Source of the DNA: Solobacterium sp.
Lineage (GTDB): Bacteria; Bacillota_I; Bacilli_A; Erysipelotrichales; Erysipelotrichaceae
Length of the DNA: 64,000 nucleotides
Direction of reading: 5' to 3'
Assembly (NCBI GenBank): GCA_017404505.1
Contig: JAFRCE010000005.1
Coordinates: forward strand, 62,001-126,000
Shown piece by piece: positions 51,937 to 62,659 of this stretch (position 1 is its first letter; the number at the start of each line of letters is the position of its first letter). A program made the position numbers and the translations under genes. The notes under the pieces were generated by a model. That model saw only the letters and a list, made by a program, of their open reading frames with translations, was not told the DNA's origin and searched no databases.

Positions 51937-52614
51937 TCAGAAAGCATTGTCAGAATCATTCTGAACAAAAAATTCAGCGGCTTCCGGCTTGAATGCCCGG
52001 AAGTCGTTTTCTGTTAAAGAAAGGATTTCCGCGCTTTTCTGCGGCATTGCTTCCTCTAGGATTTCCTTTGTGCACCTGAGCAGTTCGGCGCAATGGAAAC
52101 GAAATGGCCTGATCAGGGATTCCTGACGGTTTTTTCTGACAGCCGCAACGGCTGTTTCGTCCGCCGGCTGATCCCAGACAAATGTACAGACCACATCGCC
52201 GGCCGAGAGAATGCTTTTGACATGCAGGGTAAAATCGCCGTCAAAACCTTCCGCGATCGCCTTGTCGATATACTGGCAGTACAGCGGTCCGTAAGACAGC
52301 AGATCATACTTTTTCCATGTATCGCACCACTTGCATACATGAACTTCCGAACGGACGGAATCCGTCTCATAGAAGAGTTCTGACCGGTTTTCACCTGGTT
52401 CGCCCTGCCATTCGCCGCTCAGAATGTATCCGGCCGTGCTGTCACCATAGCCAAATCGCAGAGCGTTTTCTTTCATTCTTCTGCCACGGCTGATGCCATA
52501 ATGGCGGGTGGCTTTCGCCATGACTTCTTTTCCTTTTTCTTCCCCCAGCACGGCACAGGCGTTTTTCACCAGCAGTCCGTACAGGAGGGCATGTTCTTCA
52601 ATTCCGATTTTCAT
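51937..52614 (-). CDS. L-2-amino-thiazoline-4-carboxylic acid hydrolase family protein
   Basis: 225 aa, matching the ATC-hydrolase family in its VCKWCDTWK motif (about residues 92-100), YGPLYCQYIDKAIAEGF (about 108-125) and FVWDQP segment. The name comes from one characterised member that opens a thiazoline ring to make cysteine; most members are uncharacterised. A TACAAT ends 6 nt before the ATG with no ribosome site, although no good -35 is visible. Soluble, monocistronic. Confidence 0.75.
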   Translation of the reverse strand: MKIGIEEHALLYGLLVKNACAVLGEEKGKEVMAKATRHYGISRGRRMKENALRFGYGDSTAGYILSGEWQGEPGENRSELFYETDSVRSEVHVCKWCDTWKKYDLLSYGPLYCQYIDKAIAEGFDGDFTLHVKSILSAGDVVCTFVWDQPADETAVAAVRKNRQESLIRPFRFHCAELLRCTKEILEEAMPQKSAEILSLTENDFRAFKPEAAEFFVQNDSDNAF

Positions 52615-52630
52615 GTCTTCATTGTAACAG

Positions 52631-52664
52631 AAAAAGACGATATGGCTTTTGCCATACCGTCTTT
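52631..52664 (-). terminator. Intrinsic terminator of the GH1 gene
   Basis: AAAGACG-TATGGC/GCCATA-CGTCTTT hairpin ending in T5 on the minus strand. Confidence 0.82.
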
Positions 52665-52675
52665 ACAGGTACAGA

Positions 52676-54160
<1,485 letters not shown>

Positions 54161-54232
54161 TTATTCCTCCGTTTCTGTTATGAGTTCTGAAAAAGCTGTG
54201 TGTTTCTACATTCATTATATCAGCAGAGTGTA

Positions 54233-54259
54233 TAAAAAAATGTGAAGAAACCTTCACAT
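54233..54259 (-). terminator. Intrinsic terminator of the acyltransferase gene
   Basis: ATGTGAAG/CTTCACAT stem with GTTT loop on the minus strand and T7. It overlaps the last codons of the acyltransferase. Confidence 0.82.
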
Positions 54260-55219
54260 CTGTTTTGTATTTGTCTTATGTCTGTGACCATGCATGAACA
54301 GCACTGCCGTGATCAGTGACAGACAGGCGATAATCATGAAACGCAGCGGGGTAGCAGAAGTAAAAACAGCGGAAACATAGGAATAATAGATGTGAACCAT
54401 GTAAATGTAAAGGCTCAGCCGGCTATCGAAAGAAGCAGGCAGAAGCCGGGGGTTTTCCAGGGCGAAGAGAAACAGAAACACAGCCGCGGGAAGCAATGAA
54501 AGATAACAGTTGGCATCCGCTGCACCATGGCTCTGACAGTGCCATCCTTCCGCCATCAGAAGAGCGAGAGACAACAGCAGCCACAGATGAGTGTTTCTGA
54601 CTCTGACATTCTTCTGTCTCAGCAAGACACCGAGGGAAAGAAACAGGACAGACTCCGAGAAACCTGCCTGCGGCCATGCCCAGATCTGATTATGAAGTTC
54701 TCCGATATTCTGCATAAACGTGCCGGCAAACAGAAAACTCCGGGAATCAAATGTCATGGCAGCCAGATACAGCACAAGTCCGAGCAGAGCCAGCGGCAGG
54801 GCATAACCTTTCTGCCAGGGTCTTCGCAGCAGAAAACAGGTAAGGATCAGCGAAATCAGATACCAGTTGATCCGGTTCAGACCGGTTGTGAAAAAACGCA
54901 GGACCACATAACTGACAGGAAAACGGAATCCCATGGCCGGCAGAACCAGCGCGATATCCAGCACTTCAAAGATCAGATAAAGCTTCAGAAGTTTTCTAAG
55001 CCAGGCTTTTGCCGCTGCTTCGTCGTCCAGCTTGCCGGCATAGTAATAACCGGAAGTGATGAAGTAGAAAGGAACGCCGATCCGGAACAGGGACTGGGTG
55101 AAAAGCCGGTAAAGCGGAGTGCTGACATCCTGGAACAGATTGATGTGCACACCGATAATGCAGAACGAAAACAGTAATTTCAGAAAATCAATTGTCTGAT
55201 TCCGTCTGCTGCCTGTCAT
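54254..55219 (-). CDS. Acyltransferase 3-family membrane protein
   Basis: 321 aa, about ten membrane helices. N-terminal IDFLKLLFSFCIIGVHINLF holds the catalytic His (near residue 19-22), and FRIGVPFYFITSGYY near 45-60 matches the second acyltransferase-3 motif. It O-acylates an extracellular glycan or lipid. No ribosome site: TACGAT lies 6 nt before the ATG behind TTGAAG at 17 nt, another leaderless candidate. It lies between the trehalose regulator and the GH1 gene without clear partnership. Confidence 0.82.
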   Translation of the reverse strand: MTGSRRNQTIDFLKLLFSFCIIGVHINLFQDVSTPLYRLFTQSLFRIGVPFYFITSGYYYAGKLDDEAAAKAWLRKLLKLYLIFEVLDIALVLPAMGFRFPVSYVVLRFFTTGLNRINWYLISLILTCFLLRRPWQKGYALPLALLGLVLYLAAMTFDSRSFLFAGTFMQNIGELHNQIWAWPQAGFSESVLFLSLGVLLRQKNVRVRNTHLWLLLSLALLMAEGWHCQSHGAADANCYLSLLPAAVFLFLFALENPRLLPASFDSRLSLYIYMVHIYYSYVSAVFTSATPLRFMIIACLSLITAVLFMHGHRHKTNTKQM

Positions 55220-55225
55220 ATTGAA

Positions 55226-55254
55226 ATCGTAGAAGAGAATTCATGATCCTTCAA
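55226..55254 (-). promoter_or_regulatory. Promoter of the acyltransferase, leaderless layout
   Basis: Minus-strand TTGAAG (55254-55249), 17-nt spacer, TACGAT (55231-55226), then 6 nt to the ATG. Confidence 0.5.
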
Positions 55255-55266
55255 CGGAAATGAATT

Positions 55267-55286
55267 AAAAAAGCGGCATATGCCGC
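55267..55286 (-). terminator. Intrinsic terminator of treR
   Basis: GCGGCATATGCCGC perfect palindromic hairpin followed by T6 on the minus strand. Confidence 0.88.
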
Positions 55287-55293
55287 ATGTGAT

Positions 55294-56022
55294 TCATACT
55301 TTCTGCCGGACGGCAGATTCGATAAAGCAGACCTGATCAGGAACGTGTCTTGATTCCGTGTATTCAAACATCACGCCGCGGGAGTTAAACACCTGGCCGG
55401 CGACAGACAGGACAAAGTCAAAGTGATTCAGGTCCAGAAGTTCCTTGTCACGCTCACTCGCCTGCTGGGCGGTGACCCGCCGGCGGCTGGTCGTGATCGT
55501 CATGCCAAGCGTGTCTTCCAGATAACGGTAAATGGAAGCGGCCGCGATCGATGGCTGCAGACCCGGCGTTTCCGACATCAGAAAATAGTTGGTGTCGAAG
55601 ATGACGGCTCTTTTGCCGACATAGCGGACACGCTCGATATAATACAGATCTTCGCCGATATCAAAGCCAGTCTTCAGGTTGACCTTCTTATCGGCCTTGA
55701 TCTGCTTGAAAATGACGACCTTGGTTGTCGTTTTGCGGCCGGAGCGTTCTGCCGCTTCCGCGAAGCTTTCAATACCTCCGATCGTGAACAGGGATCTACC
55801 GTCGTCCGGCCGGTAGATCACCTGGACACCACGGCCGTGCTGGGGAAGCAGATAACCCTCGGCAGTCAGAAGGGAGAGGGCACGGCGCACCGTGTTTCTG
55901 GTGCACGCAAAACGGATGGTGTATTCATTTTCCGAGGGAAGAAAATCACCATATTTATAGATTCCGGATTCAATATCTTCTTTAATGCTGCGGTAAATCG
56001 GTTCGTATTTAGACTGCGGCAT
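55294..56022 (-). CDS. treR: GntR-family trehalose operon regulator
   Basis: 242 aa. N-terminal winged HTH (about 8-75, with FLPSENEYTIRFACTRNTVRRALSLL) and a UTRA effector domain (about 85-235). Its divergent position beside a trehalose PTS and phosphotrehalase, and five TTTAAACA-type palindromes between, identify it as TreR; the effector is expected to be trehalose 6-phosphate. GGAGAT precedes the ATG. One box (56060-56072) lies near its own promoter, suggesting autoregulation. Confidence 0.87.
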   Translation of the reverse strand: MPQSKYEPIYRSIKEDIESGIYKYGDFLPSENEYTIRFACTRNTVRRALSLLTAEGYLLPQHGRGVQVIYRPDDGRSLFTIGGIESFAEAAERSGRKTTTKVVIFKQIKADKKVNLKTGFDIGEDLYYIERVRYVGKRAVIFDTNYFLMSETPGLQPSIAAASIYRYLEDTLGMTITTSRRRVTAQQASERDKELLDLNHFDFVLSVAGQVFNSRGVMFEYTESRHVPDQVCFIESAVRQKV

Positions 56023-56059
56023 AAGACATCTCCTTCTGCCTTCATTATATTGAAAACGA

Positions 56060-56291
56060 CTTGTTTAAACAATAATGAACAACCAAATGGATGGAATCCG
56101 GACATAGAAGATGGTATATTATCAGTAAGGACAACTCGTTTAAACAAGTTTGATAATTCTACAGTCGCTATATTCTACTATCCCTGCATAATTGGCAGCT
56201 TTATACTACATGTTTAAACAAATTTCTCTTTTTATGTTGACATGTTTAAACAAGGTGATATAGTGAAGGTACAGAACTTGTATAAACAAGT
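56060..56291. promoter_or_regulatory. Five TreR-type operator boxes
   Basis: CTTGTTTAAACAA at 56060-56072, CTCGTTTAAACAAG at 56135-56148, CATGTTTAAACAAA from 56209, CATGTTTAAACAAG at 56241-56254 and ACTTGTATAAACAAGT at 56276-56291. All share the AAACAAG half-site. Confidence 0.75.
56237..56264 (+). promoter_or_regulatory. Trehalose operon promoter
   Basis: Consensus TTGACA (56237-56242), 16-nt spacer, TATAGT (56259-56264). One operator box fills the spacer and another lies just downstream of the start, so repressor binding would block RNA polymerase. Confidence 0.8.
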
Positions 56292-56307
56292 GGAAAGGAA
56301 TTAGGGT

Positions 56308-58245
56308 ATGGCTAAATTCACTGATGATGCGACCAAACTGCTTGAGTATGTAGGCGGCAAGGAAAACATCAACGCAATCACTCACTGTGTCACAAGAATG
56401 CGTTTCGTTCTTGCGGATCCCAAAAAAGCAAACATCAAAAAGATCGAATCACTTCCATCCGTAAAAGGCACTTTCACTCAGGCAGGTCAGTTCCAGGTAA
56501 TTATCGGCAACGAAGTCGCTGATTTCTACAAGGAATTCACTTCCATCGCCGGTATCGAAGGCGTTTCCAAGGATGCTGCCAAGAATGCGGCGAAAGATAA
56601 TCAGACACCGCTGCAGAAGGTAATGTCCAACATCGCTGAAATCTTCGCACCGTTGATTCCGGCTATCATCTGCGGAGGTTTGATTCTCGGCTTCCGTAAC
56701 ATTCTTGAAACTGCTGTTGTTCTGCAGGATGGCACATTCCTGGCAGGTCTCGACAAATTCCTGTGGATCATCGGTGAAGCTGTCTTCCATACAGGTATTC
56801 CGGTAGGTATCTGCTGGTCTGTACAGAGAAAGATGGGCGGCACTCCGATGCTCGGTATCGTTCTTGGTCTGACACTGATCTCCGGCCAGCTGGTCAACGC
56901 TTACGGCGTTCCGGGCATGGCTGCAGACGCATGGGCTCCGAACTATGTATGGAACTTCGGATTCGCAAGCTTCCGTATGATCGGTTACCAGGCTCAGGTT
57001 ATCCCGGCGATTCTGGCTGCCTTCACACTGACTTATCTTGAGAGATTCTTCAAGAAGATCGTTCCGCAGGTTCTGCAGATGATTCTGGTTCCGTTCTGCT
57101 CACTGCTGCTGGCTGTCATGGCTGCTCACTTCGTCCTCGGCCCGATCGGCTGGAAGGTCGGTGAATGGGTATCCGCATTCGTCATGGCCGGTATCTCCGG
57201 AAACTTCAGAGTTCTCTTCGGCGCTATCTTCGGTTTCTTCTATGCACCGCTGGTTATCACAGGTCTGCACCACATGTCCAATGCGATTGACCTGCAGCTG
57301 ATCAACTCCACAGGCGGCACAATGCTCTGGCCGATGATCGCTCTGTCCAATATCGCTCAGGGTGCTGCGGTTGCCGGTATGTCCTACCTCCAGAAGAAGA
57401 ATGTCAAGGCTCAGGAAGTGAACTATCCTTCCATGATCTCCTGCTGGCTGGGTGTCACGGAACCGGCTATGTTCGGTATCAACCTGAAATATCAGTGGCC
57501 GTTCTACTGCGCTATGACCGGCTCCTGCCTTGCTGCGATCATCTCCACACTGTTCGGCGTCACAGCCGCTTCCATCGGTGTCGGCGGTCTGCCTGGCATT
57601 ATCTCGATCTTCCCGCAGTTCATGCTGATCTTCGCGATCGCCATGCTGGTTGCCCTGGTCGTTCCGTTTATTCTGACTGTCATGATCGGCAGAAACAAGA
57701 TCAATCCGGAAACAGGCGAACTGTATTCTGAAGAAGCGGAAGCTGCTGCTGAAGAAGCTGCCGAGGCTGCCAAGGCTGTCGCTTTCACAGAAGCACAGAA
57801 GAACGAAACATTCGCAGCACCGGTATCCGGAAAAGTAATGCCGGTTACTGAAGTAGAAGATAAGGTATTCTCTTCCAAGGCAATGGGTGACGGTATCGCC
57901 ATCGATCCGACGGAAGGTAAAATCTATGCACCATTCTCCGGTGAAATCACAGTAGCATTCCCGACCGGCCATGCATATGGCATCAAAGCAGCCAACGGCA
58001 AAGAAGTGCTGATCCATATCGGTATGGATACCGTTGAACTGGACGGCAAAGGCTTCACACCATATGTCAAGCAGGGTGATATCGTCAATCAGGGCGATCT
58101 GCTTACCGACGTTGACCTGGATTACATCCGTTCCCAGGGCAAGCCGGTTGTCACTCCGGTCATCTTCACGGATGGAACAGCTGTTGAACTGCTCAAAACA
58201 GGTACCGTTTCTGCGAAAGAAAAGGATATTATTAAATTAGGCTGA
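56308..58245 (+). CDS. treP: Trehalose-specific PTS enzyme EIIBCA
   Basis: 645 aa. Imports and phosphorylates trehalose to trehalose 6-phosphate. EIIB domain (1-85) with Cys27 in ITHCVTRMRF; EIIC membrane domain (about 105-470) with GITEP-like WLGVTEPAMFG near 388; Ala/Glu linker; EIIA domain (about 495-640) with the phosphorylated His in LIHIGMDTV near 572. Many trehalose systems lack EIIA; here it is fused. The treC gene follows after 12 nt. Highly biased codons suggest strong expression when induced. Confidence 0.92.
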   Translation: MAKFTDDATKLLEYVGGKENINAITHCVTRMRFVLADPKKANIKKIESLPSVKGTFTQAGQFQVIIGNEVADFYKEFTSIAGIEGVSKDAAKNAAKDNQTPLQKVMSNIAEIFAPLIPAIICGGLILGFRNILETAVVLQDGTFLAGLDKFLWIIGEAVFHTGIPVGICWSVQRKMGGTPMLGIVLGLTLISGQLVNAYGVPGMAADAWAPNYVWNFGFASFRMIGYQAQVIPAILAAFTLTYLERFFKKIVPQVLQMILVPFCSLLLAVMAAHFVLGPIGWKVGEWVSAFVMAGISGNFRVLFGAIFGFFYAPLVITGLHHMSNAIDLQLINSTGGTMLWPMIALSNIAQGAAVAGMSYLQKKNVKAQEVNYPSMISCWLGVTEPAMFGINLKYQWPFYCAMTGSCLAAIISTLFGVTAASIGVGGLPGIISIFPQFMLIFAIAMLVALVVPFILTVMIGRNKINPETGELYSEEAEAAAEEAAEAAKAVAFTEAQKNETFAAPVSGKVMPVTEVEDKVFSSKAMGDGIAIDPTEGKIYAPFSGEITVAFPTGHAYGIKAANGKEVLIHIGMDTVELDGKGFTPYVKQGDIVNQGDLLTDVDLDYIRSQGKPVVTPVIFTDGTAVELLKTGTVSAKEKDIIKLG

Positions 58246-58257
58246 GGAGGAACGGTC

Positions 58258-59898
58258 ATGACAAAAAAAGATAAAATTGTTTATCAGATCTACCCGAAAT
58301 CATTTCAGGATACCAACCATGACGGCTGGGGAGATATCCGCGGTGTCATTGAACACCTGGATTATCTTCAGGAGCTGGGAATCAATTATATCTGGTTCAA
58401 TCCGATGATCGTTTCACCGCAGAAAGACAACGGGTATGATGTTGCCGACTACCGGCAGTTCGATCCCCGCTACGGCACAATGGAAGATTTTGAAGATCTT
58501 GTCAGAGAGGCGAAAAAACGCGGTATCGACATCATGTTCGATATGGTATTCAATCATACCTCCACTGAGCATGAATGGTTCAAAAGAGCCCTGGCCGGTG
58601 AGGAAAAATACAAGAATTACTATATCTGGAAAAAAGGAAAGGCACCGGGTGTGCCGCCGAACAACTGGGAATCCAAGTTTGCCGGCAGTGCCTGGGAATA
58701 TGTCGAGAAGTTTGATGAGTGGTACCTGCATCTTTTTGATGTCTCGCAGGCAGATCTTGACTGGACCAATCCGGAAGTCCGCAAAGAATGCGCCGATATC
58801 GTCAATTACTGGCGTGAAAAGGGTGTGCACGGCTTCCGCTTCGATGTCATCAACCTGATTTCCAAATGGTCCTATGAGGACGATCCGAACAACTATGACG
58901 GCCGTCAGTTCTACACCGACGGACCGCGGGAACATGAGTATCTCAAGGAACTGAACAGAACCAGTTTCGGACAGGATGAAGATCATCTTACCGTCGGTGA
59001 AATGAGTTCCACGACAATTGAAAACTGTGCCGGATATGCCGGTGAAGACAGCAATGAGCTGGATATGGTCTTCTCCTTCCATCATCTGAAAGTCGACTAC
59101 AAGAACCAGATGAAATGGGAACTTCAGGATGCTGACTTCATGGCACTGAAGAGACTGCTGTTCAAATGGCAGGTCGGCATGCAGGAAGCCAATGCCTGGA
59201 ATGCGCTGTTCTGGAACTGCCACGATCAGCCGCGCTCCATATCCCGTTTCGGCAACGATAAGGAATATCACAAGGAAAGCGGCAAGATGCTGGCGGCGGC
59301 CATCCACATGCTGAGGGGAACCCCCTATATCTATCAGGGTGAAGAAATCGGCATGACGAATGCCTACTTCACCGATATCAGCCAGTATGTCGATGTTGAA
59401 AGCACCAATATCTACAAGGTGCTGCTGGACAAGGGACTGCCGGAGGAAGAAGTCCTGCATATCCTGCAGGAAAGATCCCGTGACAATGCCCGTACACCGA
59501 TGCAGTGGGATGACAGTGAAAACGGCGGCTTCTCCGATGTGAAACCGTGGTTGCAGAGTGCGGACAGCTATCGCACGATCAATGTCAAAAATACTCTGAA
59601 AGACCCGGATTCCATCTTTGCCTTCTATCAGAAGCTGATCAGAATGCGTAAGGAAATGCCGATCGTTCAGGAAGGAATCATCGTACCGCTTCTGGAAGAA
59701 CATGAAAAAGTCTTCGCTTATGAAAGAAAGTACAATGACGAATCCCTGATCTGCGTCAATAACTTCTTTGCTGAGAATACGGAAATCGACCTGGATCTTA
59801 CCGGTTATGAAGTGCTGCTCGGCAACTATCCGGATCAGAAACCTGCTTCCCATATGACCCTGCGGCCATATGAGACAGTGATCCTATACCGTAAATAA
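58258..59898 (+). CDS. treC: Trehalose-6-phosphate hydrolase
   Basis: 546 aa, GH13 enzyme that splits trehalose 6-phosphate into glucose and glucose 6-phosphate, the latter feeding Pgi. N-terminal QIYPKSFQDTNHDGWGDI; nucleophile Asp in GFRFDVINLI near residue 200; acid/base Glu in TVGEMSS near 244; third carboxylate in NCHDQPRS near 323. GAGGAGG precedes the ATG. Last gene of the trehalose operon, closed by a strong terminator. Confidence 0.94.
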   Translation: MTKKDKIVYQIYPKSFQDTNHDGWGDIRGVIEHLDYLQELGINYIWFNPMIVSPQKDNGYDVADYRQFDPRYGTMEDFEDLVREAKKRGIDIMFDMVFNHTSTEHEWFKRALAGEEKYKNYYIWKKGKAPGVPPNNWESKFAGSAWEYVEKFDEWYLHLFDVSQADLDWTNPEVRKECADIVNYWREKGVHGFRFDVINLISKWSYEDDPNNYDGRQFYTDGPREHEYLKELNRTSFGQDEDHLTVGEMSSTTIENCAGYAGEDSNELDMVFSFHHLKVDYKNQMKWELQDADFMALKRLLFKWQVGMQEANAWNALFWNCHDQPRSISRFGNDKEYHKESGKMLAAAIHMLRGTPYIYQGEEIGMTNAYFTDISQYVDVESTNIYKVLLDKGLPEEEVLHILQERSRDNARTPMQWDDSENGGFSDVKPWLQSADSYRTINVKNTLKDPDSIFAFYQKLIRMRKEMPIVQEGIIVPLLEEHEKVFAYERKYNDESLICVNNFFAENTEIDLDLTGYEVLLGNYPDQKPASHMTLRPYETVILYRK

Positions 59899-59912
59899 AC
59901 AAAAGGGAGAAT

Positions 59913-59947
59913 GCTTCCGGCTTTTCACAGCCGGAAGCTTTTTTTGT
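59913..59947 (+). terminator. Intrinsic terminator of the trehalose operon
   Basis: GCTTCCGGCT/AGCCGGAAGC stem, TTTCAC loop and a long T run. Confidence 0.93.
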
Positions 59948-60140
59948 CGGAATATTTGTATCTGGCGGCCGTACAGATCAGCTTGCCGACAGTTTTTTCT
60001 TACATCTGCCGGATCGTATGAACATGAAGCGATGCGGATATCCTGCCAATTACAGTGGTCATGCGCCAGTAAAAAATCATGACATTCTTGTAAAGAATAG
60101 AAAAATCAATGAAAAAGCAAAAGAAACTAGTGTATGATAT
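59948..60140. other. Intergenic stretch without a recognisable gene
   Basis: Between the treC terminator and the feo operator. A small ATTCTT/AAGAAT hairpin lies at 60084-60098 and a -10-like TATGAT at 60134-60139. No ORF with a ribosome site or known RNA was seen. Confidence 0.5.
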
Positions 60141-60162
60141 TAGTTAGCATATACTAACTAAT
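60141..60162. promoter_or_regulatory. Palindromic metal-type operator of the feo operon
   Basis: TTAGTTAG, CATATA, CTAACTAA: perfect 8-bp arms. It resembles DtxR/MntR-family operators of iron and manganese genes, immediately after the -10-like TATGAT. Confidence 0.7.
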
Positions 60163-60240
60163 TACGTTTGCTCCTTCGCACCGTGGCAAGCAGAACGTTA
60201 TTGAGTTGGTTTTGATGACTGCAGATAGGAGGAGACATAC

Positions 60241-60411
60241 ATGAATCCTGCATCGTTTCTGGCGGCTTTGATTGTTTTATTGATCGTTATTGTGATGGTC
60301 CGAAGCCTGATAAAGAAAAAGAAAACAGGAAAGTGCAGCTGTGGATGTTCATCCTGTAACGGTACTTGTTCGCATTGTTTAAGTTCAGCAGATAAGGGGG
60401 ATATGGAATGA
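60241..60411 (+). CDS. FeoB-associated Cys-rich membrane protein
   Basis: 56 aa. One membrane helix (about 5-22), a basic stretch, then a Cys-rich tail CSCGCSSCNGTCSHC, as in the FeoB_associated family of small proteins encoded beside feoB in Bacillota. The cysteines may bind iron or help assembly at the membrane. GGAGGAG lies before the ATG; the stop overlaps the feoA start (ATGA). Confidence 0.85.
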   Translation: MNPASFLAALIVLLIVIVMVRSLIKKKKTGKCSCGCSSCNGTCSHCLSSADKGDME

Positions 60412-60632
60412 AACTTAGTGAATTGAAGGCTGAAACTTCAGCCAGAGTAAAATCTTTGGGGAATGATCAGCATTTCGTGAACAGGATCACTTCGATCGGA
60501 ATGAGCGAAGGGGTGGATTTTGAAGTTGTTAAAAACGACAGAAAGATGCCGGTATTGATTTATGTTAGAGAAACGCTTTTGGCGTTGAACAGGAACGACT
60601 GCGAAAAAATCGAAGTGGAGGTAAAGGCATGA
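60408..60632 (+). CDS. feoA: Ferrous iron transport protein A
   Basis: 74 aa, SH3-like FeoA domain that modulates FeoB. Reads LSELKAETSARVKSLG at the start and ITSIGMSEG in the middle, both typical. Overlaps the start of feoB by four bases (ATGA), so the three feo genes are translationally chained. Confidence 0.9.
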   Translation: MKLSELKAETSARVKSLGNDQHFVNRITSIGMSEGVDFEVVKNDRKMPVLIYVRETLLALNRNDCEKIEVEVKA

Positions 60633-62473
60633 ACAGGATCGCTTTGCTGGGTCAGCCTAATTCAGGCAAATCAACAGTATTCAATACTTTGACAGGGTCC
60701 AGACAGCATGTCGGAAACTGGCCGGGCAAAACCGTCGAAAAGAAAGACGGAAGCTATACATATAAAGGCGTCATGTATGAAGTGACGGATCTTCCGGGAA
60801 GTTATTCGCTCTTCGGAAATTCAGATGAAGAAATCATAACCGAGAATTACATACGTCGGAAAGAAGCGGATCTTGTCTGTGTACTCGTCGATGCGTCACA
60901 ACTGGAAAGAAGCATGTACATGTTAGCGGAATTTGCCGAACTGGATGCACCGGCAGTATTGCTTCTGAATATGATGGATGTTGCCAGGTCGCAGAATAAA
61001 AAGATCGATGCTGAAAAGCTGAGCGACCGTCTGGGCATCCCGGTGCTTCCTTTTACAGCTGCAGAAGATAAAGATTATGACAAACTGAAAGACCTTTTTG
61101 AAAAAGAACTTGTCCAGCCTCATAAACTGAGTTCTGTTCCGGATATCAGTAATATGCAGGATGCCAAAGAGATTGCCGGCGCAAAGTACGCCTGGATCAC
61201 GAAGATGCTGGAAGGTGTCACGGAAACCGGGAAGAGCCGTTTCAAACTGGATAAATGGGACCGGATCCTGCTATCCCCTGTCAAGGGAAAGATCGTCTGC
61301 ATCGCAGTCATATTTGTAGGTTTCCTGGCCGCAATGATGATCTGTATCCCGTTCATGGGTGTCGGATCGATGCTGCCTGGTCTTATGAACCGGCCGATCG
61401 CGGATTTCCTGAACGGGTTTAATGTTCATCCATGGCTGGTTTCGATCTTTTCGTTATTGATACCTAACACATTGTATTTTTCCTTGTCGATGGCGGCTTT
61501 TGTATTCGGTGTCAACATCGTTTTCGGTTTTCTGGAAGAGATCGGTTTCCTGGCAAGAACTGCGTATCAGTTTGATCATGTTTTATCCAAGCTTGGTTTG
61601 CAGGGCAAAGCTGTCGCACCGATGCTGATGGGACTTGGATGCACCATCGGCGGTGCCAGCGGAACCAGAGTCATGGACAACTGGGGACAGAAGATGCTGG
61701 CTATGGCAATCGTCTGGGCTGTGCCGTGCGGATCCATCTGGTCTGTTGCGCCGGTCGTTTCATCCATGTTTTTCCCAGCCGGAGGAACCATCCTGGTCAT
61801 CATCGGAATCATAGCTTATGTCTTCTTTATGATGTGGGTCGTTTCGAAAGTGTTCGGCAAATCTTTGGCTCCGGAAGAACAGCGTTCCGGTATGATCATG
61901 GAACTTCCGCCTTATCATAAAGCGCACTGGAAGCACATCATTAAAGAAGCTTTCTACAAAGCATTTGATATTTTCAAGAGAGCCCTGCGCACTGTTATGC
62001 TGATTTCCCTGATTTTCTGGGCTTTCTCATATACTTCGACCGGAAATGTCGAGAATTCTTTGCTGTACAAGATCGGTACGGTGATCGAACCGGTAACCAG
62101 GATCTTCGGCATGGGCTGGAGAACATTTGTGGCTTTCCTGAGTTCCGCTTTTGCGAAAGAGGCAGTTCTTGGCGTCCTTAACGCACTGTATGTCGGGCAG
62201 GGAAGCGTCGCGGATATCACGTTTAATGCCAGTAACGCCGCAGTCGATCCCTCTTTGCTGGCTGTTTCGATGAATTCACTTGTTTCAAAAGCGGAGGCAC
62301 TGGCGTTCATCTTTGCCTGCACCTTCAATATTCCCTGTGTCATGGCATTGATTACGACCTACAGGGAATCACATTCATTCAAATGGACGGCCAGAGTCGC
62401 CCTGTTTTATATCGGCAGTGCTTTATTGCTGTCCTGTGTCATTTATCATGTTGCTTCCATCTTTCTGCATTGA
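60629..62473 (+). CDS. feoB: Ferrous iron transporter B
   Basis: 614 aa. N-terminal G-protein domain with G1 GQPNSGKST (residues 6-14), G2 NWPGKTVEKKDG, G3 DLPGSYSL and G4-like LLNMMD; then the GDI-like helical spacer and two Gate-type membrane halves (about 215-610) with LGCTIGGASGTRVM and AFAKEAVLGVL. Imports Fe2+ under anoxic conditions. At 614 residues it is shorter than E. coli FeoB but within the range of Bacillota forms. Confidence 0.93.
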   Translation: MNRIALLGQPNSGKSTVFNTLTGSRQHVGNWPGKTVEKKDGSYTYKGVMYEVTDLPGSYSLFGNSDEEIITENYIRRKEADLVCVLVDASQLERSMYMLAEFAELDAPAVLLLNMMDVARSQNKKIDAEKLSDRLGIPVLPFTAAEDKDYDKLKDLFEKELVQPHKLSSVPDISNMQDAKEIAGAKYAWITKMLEGVTETGKSRFKLDKWDRILLSPVKGKIVCIAVIFVGFLAAMMICIPFMGVGSMLPGLMNRPIADFLNGFNVHPWLVSIFSLLIPNTLYFSLSMAAFVFGVNIVFGFLEEIGFLARTAYQFDHVLSKLGLQGKAVAPMLMGLGCTIGGASGTRVMDNWGQKMLAMAIVWAVPCGSIWSVAPVVSSMFFPAGGTILVIIGIIAYVFFMMWVVSKVFGKSLAPEEQRSGMIMELPPYHKAHWKHIIKEAFYKAFDIFKRALRTVMLISLIFWAFSYTSTGNVENSLLYKIGTVIEPVTRIFGMGWRTFVAFLSSAFAKEAVLGVLNALYVGQGSVADITFNASNAAVDPSLLAVSMNSLVSKAEALAFIFACTFNIPCVMALITTYRESHSFKWTARVALFYIGSALLLSCVIYHVASIFLH

Positions 62474-62586
62474 GATATGATCATACGGAAAGAGAAAGTG
62501 GATATACCGGCATCTTATGAGAAACCGGAAGCCAGGATCCGCAGCGTTCAGACGGAAAAAGCGATCTGAAACAATTACCGTATGAG

Positions 62587-62613
62587 TGGAATGGATAAAA
62601 CCATTCCATTTTT
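62587..62613 (+). terminator. Intrinsic terminator of the feo operon
   Basis: TGGAATGG/CCATTCCA stem with ATAAAA loop and T5. Confidence 0.87.
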
Positions 62614-62659
62614 ACAATGAATTATTGAATCGATGAAAAACGAATTTCCTTTCTGTTTC

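Noticed and set aside
51727..52017. Cys-rich 96-aa ORF after the aldolase gene
   Set aside because: It has AAGGAGG and an ATG, but the sequence is improbable and the overlapping frame reads clearly as the end of an MFS transporter.
62477..62569. 30-codon ORF after feoB
   Set aside because: No ribosome site, no homologue I recognise, and it lies between the feoB stop and the operon terminator.
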